The notes: generated by a model not told the origin, from the letters alone. Shown: positions 35,701 to 47,241, counted from the first letter of the stretch. The stretch is 64,000 bases of DNA from Physcia stellaris (GCA_018902385.1 JABSSW010000041.1:392709-456708), one strand, 5' to 3'. Translations and numbers: made by a program.

Positions 35701-36413
35701 CGCACATATTTTGCATGAATCGTTGCGATTTTCAACAATGAATATTGATTTGCGTAAAATTGTGATTTTGTGCAAATTTCGAAGTTTTGCAGATTTCATA
35801 TGATCAAAACGTCGATGTTATAACTCGTATAAATCACGTTTTTTTTGATCAGCATTTGAGTCAATATTTGAATCAACATTTGAATCAATATTTGAATCAA
35901 CATTTGAATCAATATTTGAATCAACATTCGATGATTGAAAATCGATCTCGATATCATTTCGAGAATCAATATTTGCATCGAGCAAGATTTCGTTCAAGTT
36001 CACGATTGTTGACATTGCAAATGAAATAAACAAAATTTTAAAAAATTTAATTGCAAACATCGTGTTGTTCGTTAACAATGCGTACTTTTTAAATTCTGAT
36101 GTAATTTTGTCTATTATGTAAACATCTTTTTGAACGAATGCTCGAAATATTTCAACGTTTTGTTTATTGCGCATGAACAAGTTATCGTCATTGAAATTTT
36201 TTATCAAATTTTTTTGATAAAGTGTTTGTCGAATAGAAAATTGACGTCGAAATCAAATACATAAAACATTTTCGTTAACGTGTTTTCATCATTTTTGACG
36301 CGTATCGTCATTGAATCACATTGATTTGAATACAATTTTTTTTTTTCGATTTTGATCGTGCGTTTTTTAATCGATTTAAAAAATTTATTAAAAAATCGAA
36401 AATCGTCAATCAT
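32764..36413 (-). pseudogene. copia polyprotein remnant
   Basis: In minus-strand order: a protease-region remnant (36413-36204, FKSIKKRTIKI...LYSNQ), the GAG-pre-integrase segment (35799-35542, LRNLHKITILRKSIF, CKICAITKM, IDICEFLFVSKLDYEYFLKI), the reverse-transcriptase start (34218-33907, DFSQVYEIDYTDIF, CHQMNVNNAFTKSFLK), the RT thumb (33705-33202, MKKILDIRITRDRKKRIIRL, LLRYIRSIIDLDFVYD) and the RNase H end (33090-32764, MIVDDLIKSLSKNKFKKFV, equivalent to the usual ADGLTK). Between these the frame is closed by many stops. In life the polyprotein would copy and integrate the element; here it is dead. Confidence 0.85.
35853..35924 (-). repeat. six 12-bp tandem units (24-bp dimers) within the copia remnant
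   Basis: Alternating CATTTGAATCAA and TATTTGAATCAA, six units. On the minus strand they encode an alternating NVDS/NIDS run in the linker between integrase and reverse transcriptase. Confidence 0.85.
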
Positions 36414-37729
36414 GTGTGACGAAACGTCGATATTTGCAATTCATACGAATTTGAAAAATTTATTGATCAATTTTTTTGACAAAACGACGATTTTTTTCAT
36501 ATCGTTTTTATTGTTTGAATCGATGTCGATGTCGAAATTGAAATTGTTATTAAACGAAAAAGAATTTGCGACGTTGTACGTTTTATGTTTTTTGTTTTTA
36601 TTTTTATTTTTGATTGTGAACAGTTTTTTGATTTGTTGTTTTTTTGTTCATTTTTTTAATGTTTTCAAAAGATTGCATTCGACGATTTTGTGTGAATCGT
36701 CACAAAAAAAACAATTTTTAGTTTTTTTCGTCATGACTTTGAAACGACGACGAGAATTTTCATCAAAATTAAAAAATCATCGTTGAAATATGCGATACGA
36801 TTGACGACGATTGTTTTTGATCATCAATGTCGATTCGACGATTTTGTTCGCAATGAATTGTGTTTTTTTTTTTTGCAATTTTTAAATAAATTTATCGACA
36901 TCGAAATTGTTTTGTGCGTCGATTGCATCACGAATGACATCGTATTCGACAAACAAAAATGTTAAAAATGTTTGAAAACGACGTTTTGATTTGAACAGAT
37001 TCGTCATATCTGATTGCATGTTTGCAATTTTGCGATTTTTCTTGATGATATCGATATAGACGATTTCAATAATCACGTTTGAAAACTTTTTGTAATTTAT
37101 AAATTTTTGCAAATATTGTCTTTCAATTGTAACAAATTTTTGTTTGTATTTGTTGACAAAAACTTTTCAAATTTCTTTGACAATTTTCAATTTCGTCATC
37201 AATTTTTGATCATCGTCATCGATACATTCGATAAATTGATATTGTGTTTTTGCGTCGAATTTTTTTTCAATGTTTTTTTCATCAAAGTTCAAATCGACGT
37301 TTCAATTTGATTTTCGAAAATCATTCGACAACAGTTTCGACACATAATTTGAATCGACGATCATTCAGATTTTTTCGTCGATGAATCATTGTTTCATTAA
37401 TTTGAATCATTTTTCGCAATTTTGACGAGTAAAAATATCGCAAACTCGACGCGCGTTGAATTTGTTGAATTCGAAATCGTTCATGATGCGTGATATGATA
37501 TGTAAATACGTAAATTTTTTCTATTTGTTGTATTGCGTGAAACATTTTCACAATCGTTCGTTCATTCGTTGAATTGATGATCGAACTCGAATATGTAAAG
37601 CATTTTTACAGTCTTGACGCGATCGAATCGATGAAACATTTTTATTGCTGTTTGATTTTCGTGATTTCGTGATCGAGCGATTGACGTTGACAATTACAAA
37701 AAATTTATGCTAATTCGAATCTCATAATT

Positions 37730-37925
37730 TATTGAACGAATGTGAATGATTGTCATTGCATTACATGCAATATTATCGAGATTACGTACAAAAATAAATA
37801 CAATTTGATTGCGCAAATGTTTTTAATAATAATCGATTTTGACACGTTTCGTTTAGTCGATCAATCAGAAATTTTGATTTTATTCGTGTTCATATTTCAA
37901 TCTTTTGTCATCGTACTTTTCAACA
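37730..37925 (-). repeat. 5' LTR of the minus-strand copia element
   Basis: TATTGAACGAATG...TTTTCAACA, 196 bp, paired with 32012-32207. It is followed by the target duplicate CAACA and then by the rest of repeat B1 (AAGCAATTTTCAAAATTTAA). Confidence 0.9.
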
Positions 37926-38096
37926 CAACAAAGCAATTTTCAAAATTTAATTACTTTTTCACAATTTCAAAACACGTCGAGAAACGACGTCGTCGTCAAA
38001 AAAACGAAAAAAAAAACAATTCAATCGCTCTGATAATGTCGCGATGCATAAAAAATGTATTTTTTGTTATTTTCGATATACAACAAAAACGTTTCG

Positions 38097-38294
38097 TATT
38101 AAAAAAATCATGAGTGATTATCATTTTATTGTTTTGAATTTCGTTGTTCGATAACATACATGCAAAATGAAAGCACAAAAAATATGCGAATGTCAAGACA
38201 TTAATTTCAACAAAGACGCATTAATTTTGTTTTCGTCAAATTATATCAATTGAATTTTGACTGCAACACATTTGCGAAAATTGTATTTTCAACA
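38097..38294 (-). repeat. 3' LTR of non-autonomous element 1
   Basis: 198 bp paired with 41285-41482. About a dozen differences, all transitions, nearly all in a CpT context on one strand or the other. Confidence 0.88.
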
Positions 38295-39080
38295 TTTTTT
38301 CACAGCAATCGTTTGTGTTTTCTGTTTTGTATTTTAACGAGTTCAGTTTGAAGTTTTCGTGCAAACTTTTTCAACGATGTAATTTTCTCAACGATGCGCA
38401 TTCTAGAATTTTCTCAACGACGTATTGTTTGAAACTTTCGAGCAAACTTTTTCAACGTGATGAAATCATGCATCGATGCGAAGACTGCAAAAACGAACGA
38501 ATCGAAATTCGATACACGTATTGATTTGAGATATGACGTAACGTCGAATTGTAAAACGTGCGATCGAGTGATTGAAAACGTTTGAGATTTTGAATTTGTT
38601 TCTTCATGAAGTGACGCATCGACGTGAAATCTGATATCTAAAATCGAATAAAAAATACATCATGAAGCAAATATTTTGTGTTTGAGTATTGCGATATTGA
38701 CGAGTGCGAATCACATCATGATTTTGATAGCATCATTGTGAATTTTAGAATTTTCAAATATTTCTTGCGACATCAATGATTCGATTTCTATGTAATTTGA
38801 TTGTAGAATGTTCATCAAATATGTCAATGATGTGAAAAATGATCGAGAAACTGATAAAAAAAATAATGCATCGAATGCGAACAAATTTCTGCGAACATAC
38901 ATCGATGCAAAAAATGCAAATTCGAACTTTTCTGATTTGACTAAAATTTGTCAGAGAATCAGATCGATTAGTATGCGAAAAGATCAGATATTTTCAGCAC
39001 TATTTGTTCTTCTTGATCGAGTTTTTTCTTTCTTCTTGATCGAATTTTTAGTTTGCAAGATCGAAATGTAATATGATTGC

Positions 39081-39273
39081 ATAATACGCTCTTTCGAAGC
39101 GATATTATGTGACTTCAAGTCGTATCTGTACAGTACGCTTCTTCGAAACTGTACTGTCGAGTATGTAATGACTGAATAGTACGCTTTTTCGAAACGATAC
39201 TATCTATTTTGTTTTTTCTTTTCTAACAACTGTTCGTACAGTACGTCAAGTACGTTTCTTCGAGACTGTATTG
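39081..39273. repeat. array of four related hairpins around a TTCGAA core
   Basis: Three 28-bp units (39081-39108, 39130-39157, 39176-39203) share the middle ACGCTTCTTCGAAAC or close variants and have arms that pair: ATAATA/TATTAT, ACAGTAC/GTACTGT, ATAGTA/TACTAT. A fourth, looser unit lies at about 39247-39273. Arm sequences differ between units while pairing is kept. It lies in the 3' part of the element, after the zinc-finger coding region. Confidence 0.75.
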
Positions 39274-39722
39274 CTAGAATTGTACTCTATTCACTCTCTC
39301 TCTCTCGTATTTATCGGGCGATTAAAGTCTCAAAAATAGTAAAAAATAAAAACGATTATCAGTCGTGTTAAATTAAAACGAAGTCACAACAAAGATAAAT
39401 CTCTATCATATTCGTTAAACAATAAAACAAAACATACAACAATTTGTAAAATTCTCTTCAGATCGAAAATAAAGCGAGAAAAACGAGACATCGAATTCAT
39501 TAAAACGACAACTTTTATGTTTCTTCAGATCGATCAACGATTAATAAAAAGAAAACGAACGAACAAAACAACAAACAAACAACATGTTGACTTTCTCAAA
39601 GTAATGACTTTCTCGAGAAGAAATCAATACTTTTTCAAAGTAAAATGAAGAGAAGCGAAACGTCAATAGCGCATTTTCTTGAATATTTCATTGTTCTCAA
39701 TTCTGAAAACATTTGACACGAC

Positions 39723-41082
39723 TCAATCGATAAATCGATAAATGACAGAACGCTCTTGACAATGTCTGCAAATAGAAAATCGACGAGAAATCATAAAATA
39801 ACGAAAAAGAAACGAAATAAATGAAATCGATCGTGAAAAAATCGAAAATTGACGCGAAACGTTTTCGCGAACATGTGTTGATTCAAATGTTTCGAATTTG
39901 ATTGATTTGAAAACAAATGTAATCATTGCATGAAAGTATAACGTAATGCGATTTTGTATGAAGTCAGATTTGCAATTGTTTCTGTCAATGATTTTCGAAA
40001 AAAAAAACGCATTTGATGTCGTTGCAAATCAAATGAATTCGACTTTTCAACGAACATGCGATAGAAATCATTCACGATCAAATAAAATCTCGATGATGTA
40101 AATGTTCGAGACGAAATGAGCGAAACAAGCGAGCAACAAATTGCGAGCTTTTTCAAAATATTGTAAATCGATTTTGATGTCGCAATCGAGAAACGAGAGA
40201 GTTTCGATGCAACGATTGATCGTGAGACTATTTTCGTTCAAGATATCGACTTTTTGATGTTGCAATCGACAAGAATTTTGAAGAAAAAATAACTAATGAC
40301 GCGATTACTGATTTCGATGACGAAAAAGATGAGAAAATTATCGATTCAAATGACGTAAAAAATGAAACAATTGATTGCGATTTCGATTTCTTCGCATGTC
40401 GAATACGAATATGCTCGTGAAATTTGATGTTGTTATCGAATTTGATTTTGCAACGTTTGCACGTATATTTTTCGATTCGTTTTTTGATCAAACGAATTTT
40501 TTTTTGTTGTTTTAACAACTTTTTCGTCTTTTGTTTTATTTTGCTTTTCATGATCAATTCGTGTTTTCGAGCATGATAGATTTTTTGTGTTTTTTTCGTT
40601 TGCACGTATCAATTGCAACGCAAAATTTTGACATTTTCAATCAAATGCATGCTATAAAGCGTTTTGAGATTTTGCGTCATTGAATGATCATCAAATACGT
40701 GATCGCAAAAAACAAACGAAAAGAATAAAAAATCAAATGTCGAGATGATCGCAGAAGTAAAAATAATAATGAATGCATTTTTTGAATGTTTGCATACGAT
40801 TTCTGATGCACGAATCGAGAGAAACGAGAATTTTGATGACGAAAAAATAAATTCGACTACTCGTGACGATGACGCAAAAAATAAAAAAAAAGACGCAATC
40901 TTCGAGTTCTTGCGTACAATTTCTAATACAAAACTCGAAAAAGTTGATAATTTTGATGAAAATGACATGATCGTCAAATCGAATGTAAATGTTGAAGTCG
41001 TCGATCTGATTGAGTGATAAATAGACGAATTCGCGAAGAATTCGTAAAATAGATAAAATGTTCGAAAATTGATTTGTATCAA
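39723..41082 (-). pseudogene. C2H2 zinc-finger protein remnant of element 1
   Basis: Minus-strand frames 41082-40609 (Ser/Thr-rich), 40605-40228 and 40156-39723 form one damaged protein. A classical finger is visible near 40460-40390: CKRCKIKFDNNIKFHEHIRI then RHAKK. A Ser/Thr-rich linker follows and then NDFYRMFVEKSNSFDLQRHQ. The same order is found in the element at 46997-49667. It could bind element RNA or DNA, a gag-like role, but this is inference. No retroelement enzyme domain is present. Confidence 0.7.
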
Positions 41083-41284
41083 GATATTGAATGTTGTCGA
41101 TGCAATTGAGTCAATTTTGATCTGACAAGACTGAATATTTTCAATGAAGTTAATTATTGTTGAAATATTGCAAATCGATTGTTGTATTGCTCGACGACTA
41201 GATATTACGTGCGTTGCGTTCTATGACATGTTGTAATTGATATTAGATGTAATAACGAAAATTGTTAACTCGATTTTCATAATC

Positions 41285-41482
41285 TATTAAAAGAATCATG
41301 AATGATTATCATTCTATTGTTTTGAATCTCGTTGTTCGATAACATACATGCAGAATGAAAGCACAAAAAGTGTGCGAATGTCAAAACACTAATTTCAACA
41401 AGAACGCATTAGTTTTGTTTTCGTCAAATTATATCAATTGAATTTTGATTGCAACACATTTGCGAAAGTTGTATTTTCAACA
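41285..41482 (-). repeat. 5' LTR of non-autonomous element 1
   Basis: TATTAAAAGAATCATGA...GTATTTTCAACA, 198 bp, followed by TTTCG, the target duplicate. Confidence 0.88.
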
Positions 41483-41492
41483 TTTCGAATTT

Positions 41493-41840
41493 TTATTTTT
41501 TTAAAAATTTGATCAAATCGTCAAAAACGTTCGCATTGCGAATTTCAATTGCAACGTCTCGACGAAAAAAATGATTTGAATAATGATTTTCGAATTTCAA
41601 ATTCGTAATCGCGTTTTGTAATACGATGATAACGTAATTTGCATTGAAAAATTTTAATTGATCGATTTGAAATAATAAAAAAAACGTCGAAACAAAAAAA
41701 CGTTCGAAAAGATTGCGTAATGAAATCAACGTACAAACGACATCGTCAATGATCGCAATGAATATCGAAATCTTTTTGCGAAATGAATCGATTTTCGAAA
41801 CATAAAACGTCAAAATGAAATGATCGTCGAAAAAAATCAT
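41493..41840 (-). pseudogene. tyrosine recombinase C-terminal remnant of the DIRS-order element
   Basis: The minus frame contains LISLRNLFERFFVSTFFLLF and NYVIIVLQNAITNLKFENHY, then SNHFFRRDVAIEIRNANVFD, which corresponds to the HSFRRGAAT...G..D..IK.LG box of fungal DIRS and Crypton tyrosine recombinases (catalytic His-x-x-Arg). The catalytic tyrosine should follow, but the frame ends at LIKFLKK where element 1 is inserted nearby. In intact elements this enzyme joins a circular DNA copy to the chromosome. Confidence 0.7.
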
Positions 41841-42943
41841 CGAAAAACGAATAACGTTTTATTTGTTGAATTCGAAAATACGATCAACATTTGATCAAAT
41901 AAATTTATCAATACGCAAAAAATCTGCAAAAATCAAACAAAATGCGACGTGCAACGTTGCATTTCGTCTAATGCGAATATCGAAAAACTGCAGAATATTT
42001 AACAAAATATCACGAATAATAATTTTTTTTTCACGTTTTTCGTTTTTTTTATATATACGTTTGATTTCATCGATTTCGCGTTGCAACAAAAACTCGTTGA
42101 AAACATTAAAATCGAATATATTTTCGATTCACGCAAACAAAGCGTAATGTCGTGATATAAATTTTGATAATTTTCGATTTGAATCGTCGTATGCTCAATG
42201 AATTCACTCAATCGTCGATAACGAAAACGAAAAAAAAAATGTTTGAATGTCATCAAATGCGCAAAATTTCACGTATGATTTAATTGCGAAATTGTATGTT
42301 TTGCGAATATTCGAAATCAAATTTTATCACAAAAACGTCTTTGTCATTTTGTTCAACGAAATTTGAACGTATTAGTATTTTGAAACATCGTCGTTGAATG
42401 TAAAATCTAATTCGAGAATTGATCATAACGAATTTGCAATTGTGAATATTCGTCAACGATTTTATCGTGTTCATCACGTGAAAATAAATCAATCAAATGA
42501 TTGAATTTCGAGTTTAATCATTTCAATTCGACGATGATATCGTGAAAAGCAAACAACATGACGACGTTTCGAAACGACGTCATTGTTAAATCGTGTATCG
42601 TGTCTTTAATGAATTCAAAACAAACGATTTGATTATCGCAATAAATGATGATTTTGTTGTTTTCGAAATAAAATAATCATTAACGCAAAACTTTCAACAC
42701 GATTCGCATTTTTTTGATTTGAATATCGAACGTGCGATTACGATAACGAGTTGAATATCGTAAATTGAATTTTTCGAGAAATTTGTTCTGACGATTTCGA
42801 AGTCAGAAATTTTTATGTTTCAATTGTTTGAAACATTTGTTCAAATGTGATTCGAAAATCGAAACGAAATCGTTCGCAAAATTTTAACGTCGTTTCATTG
42901 AAATAAAAACGTTTGTCATCATTGCAAATTCAAACGCATTATT

Positions 42944-43369
42944 TCAATAATTTTGCAAAATTTGTTGACGTTTCGAATTCGATCTCGAGCGATATAAAGT
43001 GAAATGAAAAAAAAAACGTTTCGAAACGACGATTCTCGTGCAAAAAAACAGAAAATTCACGAAAAAATCGATTTCGCGATACGTGAAAAACTTTTTGATA
43101 AGAATTTCGTTGACAAATTTCATTGTTTTCGTCAATTTTGTTGAAAGAAATCTGATTTTCATAATTTCGCTGTCGAGTTCGATGTCAAGAAATTCGAATT
43201 TTGTGTCAAATTTCTTTTTTTTTCGTTTGTTTCGAAATCGAAATTTTGACAAACATGTTGTCATATTTTCTTGAATGATTTCGAATTTGTAAAGAATTTC
43301 ATAATGATCAAAAAGTCGTTCAAATAATGAAAAATTATGCGAAATTCGCAAATCTCGATCAGAATTCAA
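42944..43369 (-). pseudogene. DIRS-type reverse transcriptase/RNase H remnant
   Basis: The minus frame reads FEFLDIELDSEIMKIRFLST, then KLTKTMKFVNEILIKKFFTY, REIDFFVNFLFFCTRIVVSK and RFFFHFTLYRS. This is the conserved region joining reverse transcriptase and RNase H in DIRS-order elements (FLGIELD...LRE..SL.GFL.FC...V..GR.FLRRL). Gly and Pro positions have been replaced as expected from G-to-A and C-to-T change. The polymerase YxDD box should lie just upstream (to the right) but is not legible. Confidence 0.7.
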
Positions 43370-44862
43370 TGCAACGTTTTAGCAAATAAATTGAATAAAA
43401 AAACAATACGTAAATCGAACGATAAAAACAATTTCATATAATACATTTTCATTCATTCGAAATCGAATAATCAACGATTCAAAAAAATTATCGAGACGTG
43501 TTTGAATGCATTGACGAGATTTTTTTTGAATATAACAACATCACGTTTTTGAAATATGAATATCGCAATGATTTCATCGAACGTTACGTATTTCAAAATT
43601 TTAATATTTTCAATGATGTTTTCATTGATTGAATCGTTTTTCGAATACGAAAGATCGTGAATACGTTTTCATTCGTCGTCGTGTTTGAATATCAAATCAA
43701 AAAATGAACAAATGTAATATAAAAAAAAACATTTTTGACATTCGTTGAACAATTCGTTGCTTGTTGAAATCGACAATGAATATATTTGAAATTTCGTTGA
43801 TCGAACGATAATTGATAAAAACGAAAATTTTTTTATTTTCGATATATTCGACGTTCGCGTTTCGTTTAATGATGTTAAACAATTTCGAAACAAAATGTTG
43901 ATCGAAATGTTTTAACAAATAAAATTTTCATGTTTTGATTTTCAATGACATTTTGATTTCGAAATTGAAAAAATTGTCGATAACGACGTCATATAGAAAT
44001 TTTTTCGACGATCATTCGATTGACGTCGACATGATCATTTTTGAAAAAAAAAAAAATCAAAAAATCAAAAGAAAACGCATCGATCAATCATTTGACGATT
44101 TTGATATCGAAACATTCGAATTTGTCATGATTTGATTATTGACATTTGATGCAAACATGTTTTCATTTACAAAATTCAAATTCGCAACGATTGTTGTTAT
44201 TGAACGCGTGACAAATTTCGTTATTGATTGTTAAACGATCGAATTTTTTCTTGATCGTGCGTGAAATGAAAAACGATTGCGAATTCGTCGATTTTTGATT
44301 GAATTCGATGATAACGATATTTTTAAATATTCATTCGATGATATCATGTTTGATAATTCAATTGATTGCGATATTTTGATCAATGCGTATGATTCGATTT
44401 AAATTCTTTTCATATCAAATCAAAATCGATGATCACGTTTTGTAAAAATATGTTTTTAAAATACGAACACGATATTGATTTATGACGTAAATCAATTCGT
44501 ATTGTATGTTCGAATGAACGAAATCGAACACGATGTTGCAATACATTTTCAATGACGTCAACAAAAATGAAAAATTCTTGAAAATTTTTGCACGAAAATC
44601 GACAAAAACATTGAACGTTGATCAAAAAAAAAATTTCGAAAAATTTTTGAATTTCAACGTGTCGTTGTACACGTTTTTGAACAAACGCAACGACACGTTA
44701 AAATATTTTTTTTTCAATTTTCGAATATTCGAAATTGTTGTTTAGCAGAAAATTCGTGCGAATTTTCGTCGTGAACGCAAAAATAAAAATTCAAAAATTC
44801 GATAAATCAAAATATGAATTGATCAAATCATGCGTAAAAAACACGTTTTGAAAATAGAAATT

Positions 44863-45402
44863 TTAAAAATCGAACGCAAAAAGCACAACGAGCAAAAAAA
44901 TGAAAAAAAAAAAAAAAAAAAATAACATACGTTGAGTAACGAAATTGATGTTCAATTGTTTTTTCATTTTTTTGATTTTCAATTGACGACGAAAATCAAC
45001 ATAATATTTTTTCAAATTTTGAATTTTTGTCGTTTTCGAACGTAATCGTCGAATTTGAAATTGATCGAATACGTCGTTGTCGTTTACGTCGATGAATTCG
45101 AAATCGTCGTAAACGTCGAAATCGTCGAAATTCTCGATTTGATTTTCGAAATATTCAAACGAAAAAAAAATCTTGCGACGAAAATTGACGAATTTCTGAA
45201 AAAACAAACGTTTCGAAATGAAACGAAAACGTGTATTTTTATTAATTCGAATACGATTTTTTATTTCGAATATAATTCGTTTGCGAACAATTTGTTTGAA
45301 TTTGAATGCATCGTTGTCATTGCTTTTCTTGACGACAACGACATTGTTTTTGTTTAAAACGAAATTGAATTTGATGTTTATATTGCGACGACGAAAAAAC
45401 AA
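44863..45402 (-). pseudogene. possible gag-like 5' ORF of the DIRS-order element
   Basis: A 179-codon minus frame, basic at the ends and acidic in the middle (DDFDVYDDFEFIDVNDNDVF), near the A1 end where the first ORF of such elements lies. No domain is recognised; composition is dominated by RIP. Confidence 0.3.
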
Positions 45403-45529
45403 TAAAATCGAATCTTTGTTAAATCGAACGAAATATTACATCAAAAAATATGCGAAAATCGAAAAATTGAAATATGTTACATCAAAAATTGATGTAAAAG
45501 TTTTTACAATTGATTTTTGCAAATATTTG

Positions 45530-45659
45530 CAAAAAAAAAACGAAAAATGAAAAATGAAATAAATGAAACATTGATTTTCTATTTAATTAAAAAATCAATT
45601 TTTTCAAATTTTTTTCATTTCGTCATTTTTGCATTAATATTCATGTTTAGTTTGAACGA
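45530..45659 (-). repeat. split direct repeat A1, 5' end of the DIRS-order element
   Basis: Matches A2 at 31747-31877. Homology stops at TTTGAACGA (45659), which defines the element's minus-strand 5' end. Confidence 0.85.
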
Positions 45660-46996
45660 TTTTTGAATTCACACGCATATTTGACAAATCATTAAAAAAT
45701 TTGTTCACATCGCATATCGAAAATTATATCGAAACATTAAAAGTTTCAAATAAAACATGTGATGAAAACATTGTTGACGAAAAAAATTAAAAAATTTTTG
45801 TTTTGATCGTTTTATATGACACGTTTTCGAAAAATTCGTTCGCATTGTATTTCAAAAATATCGAAATTTCAATCGCAATGAATATGTCATTTCATGAAAA
45901 TTTCAACAATCAAAATAATTTTGTTATTGAAATTTTTGCTTTTGTTATTGAAATAAATATATTTTCGAAAAATTCGTTATTACAGCATGTCGAAAATTCG
46001 AAAACATAAAAAAAAAATTCGATTTACATTTACGAATTTTTTGCATTTTTTGCTTTTGATTTCAACATTGATATCGATTTGAAAATTTATACAATCGATT
46101 TAACGAACATTCAATCGTTTATTTCGTCAATTACATTGCAAATCGTCGAAACGATTTCAAATTATAAAAAAAAACAAATTATTTGTTTTTCGAATTCGTC
46201 AATTACGTTACAAATCATCGAAACGATTTCAAATTATAAAAGAAAACAATTTTCGACGTGTTTCATTGAATGTCATAAAATTTCATGTTATGAAAAAAAA
46301 CAAAATGTCTATTTCACGAATATCGTTGTCGTTTCAAATATTACAAAAAAGTTTACAATTACGAAATTTATTGCGAAATTCATCGTCACGAAATCTGTAC
46401 ATCACGTTTTATTTTATTGTTTATTTTGAATTCGACATTTTATGTTGCAATTTTACATGATTTTGTGAATACTATACGAGTACATCATGTTATTGAATTT
46501 CATTATTGAGTACAAAACACGTTCGAAAATGAAAATCAAACGTTTATTAAAACATATCGAATCAAAAAATCAACAAATCGTTGTTGAAATATTTGCAAAA
46601 TTCATATACAAAAACGTTTTGTTTTTTGACACATCGACAACGATTAAAATTCTCGAAACAATTGCAAAATGCGTATGCAAAATGATCATTTATTCGAACA
46701 ATTCAATAAAAGTCAATACATTTGAAATATTTGATTGTTTCGCATACAAAATGATTTCGTTTTTCGACAATTTGCAAAAATTAAAAACGTTTAATTTCGA
46801 AATTAACGAATCAACATACGATTTCGATATTTCGAGTTTGCAAAACAATTTTTTGATATCGTGCAATTGCGACGAAAATAAAATTTTATTTTTGCGAATT
46901 TTCGACATTTTTCGATATTTGTTTTACGAATTTCATTGTTTCACGCACACAACGTGATTTATTTGATTCAATATTCGATGTCAAAATTGTTATGCG
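45660..46996 (+). mobile_element. continued interior of the LTR element that began at 28581
   Basis: Plus-strand frames at 45803-46009, 46079-46429 and 46487-46957 without recognised domains. Two direct repeats of about 52 bp (46126-46177 and 46198-46249) contain CGAAACGATTTCAAATTATA. The section is interrupted at 46996 by the second non-autonomous element. Confidence 0.4.
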
Positions 46997-47168
46997 TGTT
47001 ACAGTCGTGCATGATAGTCGATATTCATTAAACGAGAATTCTAAAACTAGAAAAAAAGTATGTACAGATGAAAATCGAAATGTCTGATGTAAAACTTGCG
47101 AATGTCAAAATTCTAATCACGTGTTTCTTTTAACTCTGCGACATTGTCTTCGAAACACGCTCGTAACA
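46997..47168 (-). repeat. 3' LTR of non-autonomous element 2
   Basis: 172 bp, same length as 49496-49667; the differences I see are transitions. Confidence 0.9.
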
Positions 47169-47241
47169 TTATTTTTTTCTCTCTGCAAGTTTCGTCTCGA
47201 AGCGACTATCTTTTTCATATCTTTTTCATCGATCGGCGATT

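Larger units (their letters stand above)
32012..37925 (-). mobile_element. Ty1/copia-like LTR retrotransposon, complete but RIP-damaged
   Basis: Two 196-bp LTRs (32012-32207, 37730-37925) and a perfect 5-bp target duplication CAACA (32007-32011 and 37926-37930). The LTR begins TATTGAACG, a G-to-A change from TGTTGAA, the inverted complement of its TTCAACA end. Coding order on the minus strand is gag-like, protease-like, GAG-pre-integrase, reverse transcriptase, RNase H. Directly inside the 5' LTR the minus strand reads AATTATGAGATTCGAATTAG, a probable primer-binding region. The uninterrupted target exists as repeat B2. All frames contain stops. Confidence 0.92.
38097..41482 (-). mobile_element. 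non-autonomous LTR retroelement with C2H2 zinc-finger ORF, element 1
   Basis: Two 198-bp LTRs (38097-38294 and 41285-41482) and a perfect target duplication TTTCG (38092-38096 and 41483-41487). The 3386-bp element has no reverse transcriptase or integrase motif. Its termini (TATTAAAAG...TTTTCAACA) and the sequence just inside the 5' LTR on the minus strand (GATTATGAAAATCGAGTTAA) closely match those of the copia element next door. A purine run (GTGAAAAAA) lies beside the 3' LTR. Its only coding content is a C2H2 zinc-finger protein remnant, plus a hairpin array downstream of it. Confidence 0.88.
31487..45659 (-). mobile_element. DIRS-order (Ngaro/PAT-type) tyrosine-recombinase retroelement, with nested insertions
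   Basis: The ends come from split direct repeats. Repeat A occurs at 45530-45659 (A1) and 31747-31877 (A2). Repeat B occurs at 31878-32011 continued at 37931-37960 (B1) and at 31487-31650 (B2). On the minus strand the order is A1-coding-B1-A2-B2, the arrangement of Ngaro and PAT elements. B1 abuts A2 exactly where B2 and A1 end, as expected from the circular intermediate. Between them lie minus-strand remnants of a DIRS-type reverse transcriptase/RNase H and a tyrosine recombinase. Two LTR elements (32012-37925 and 38097-41482) are inserted; without them and their target duplications the element is about 4.9 kb. All frames are damaged. Confidence 0.75.
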
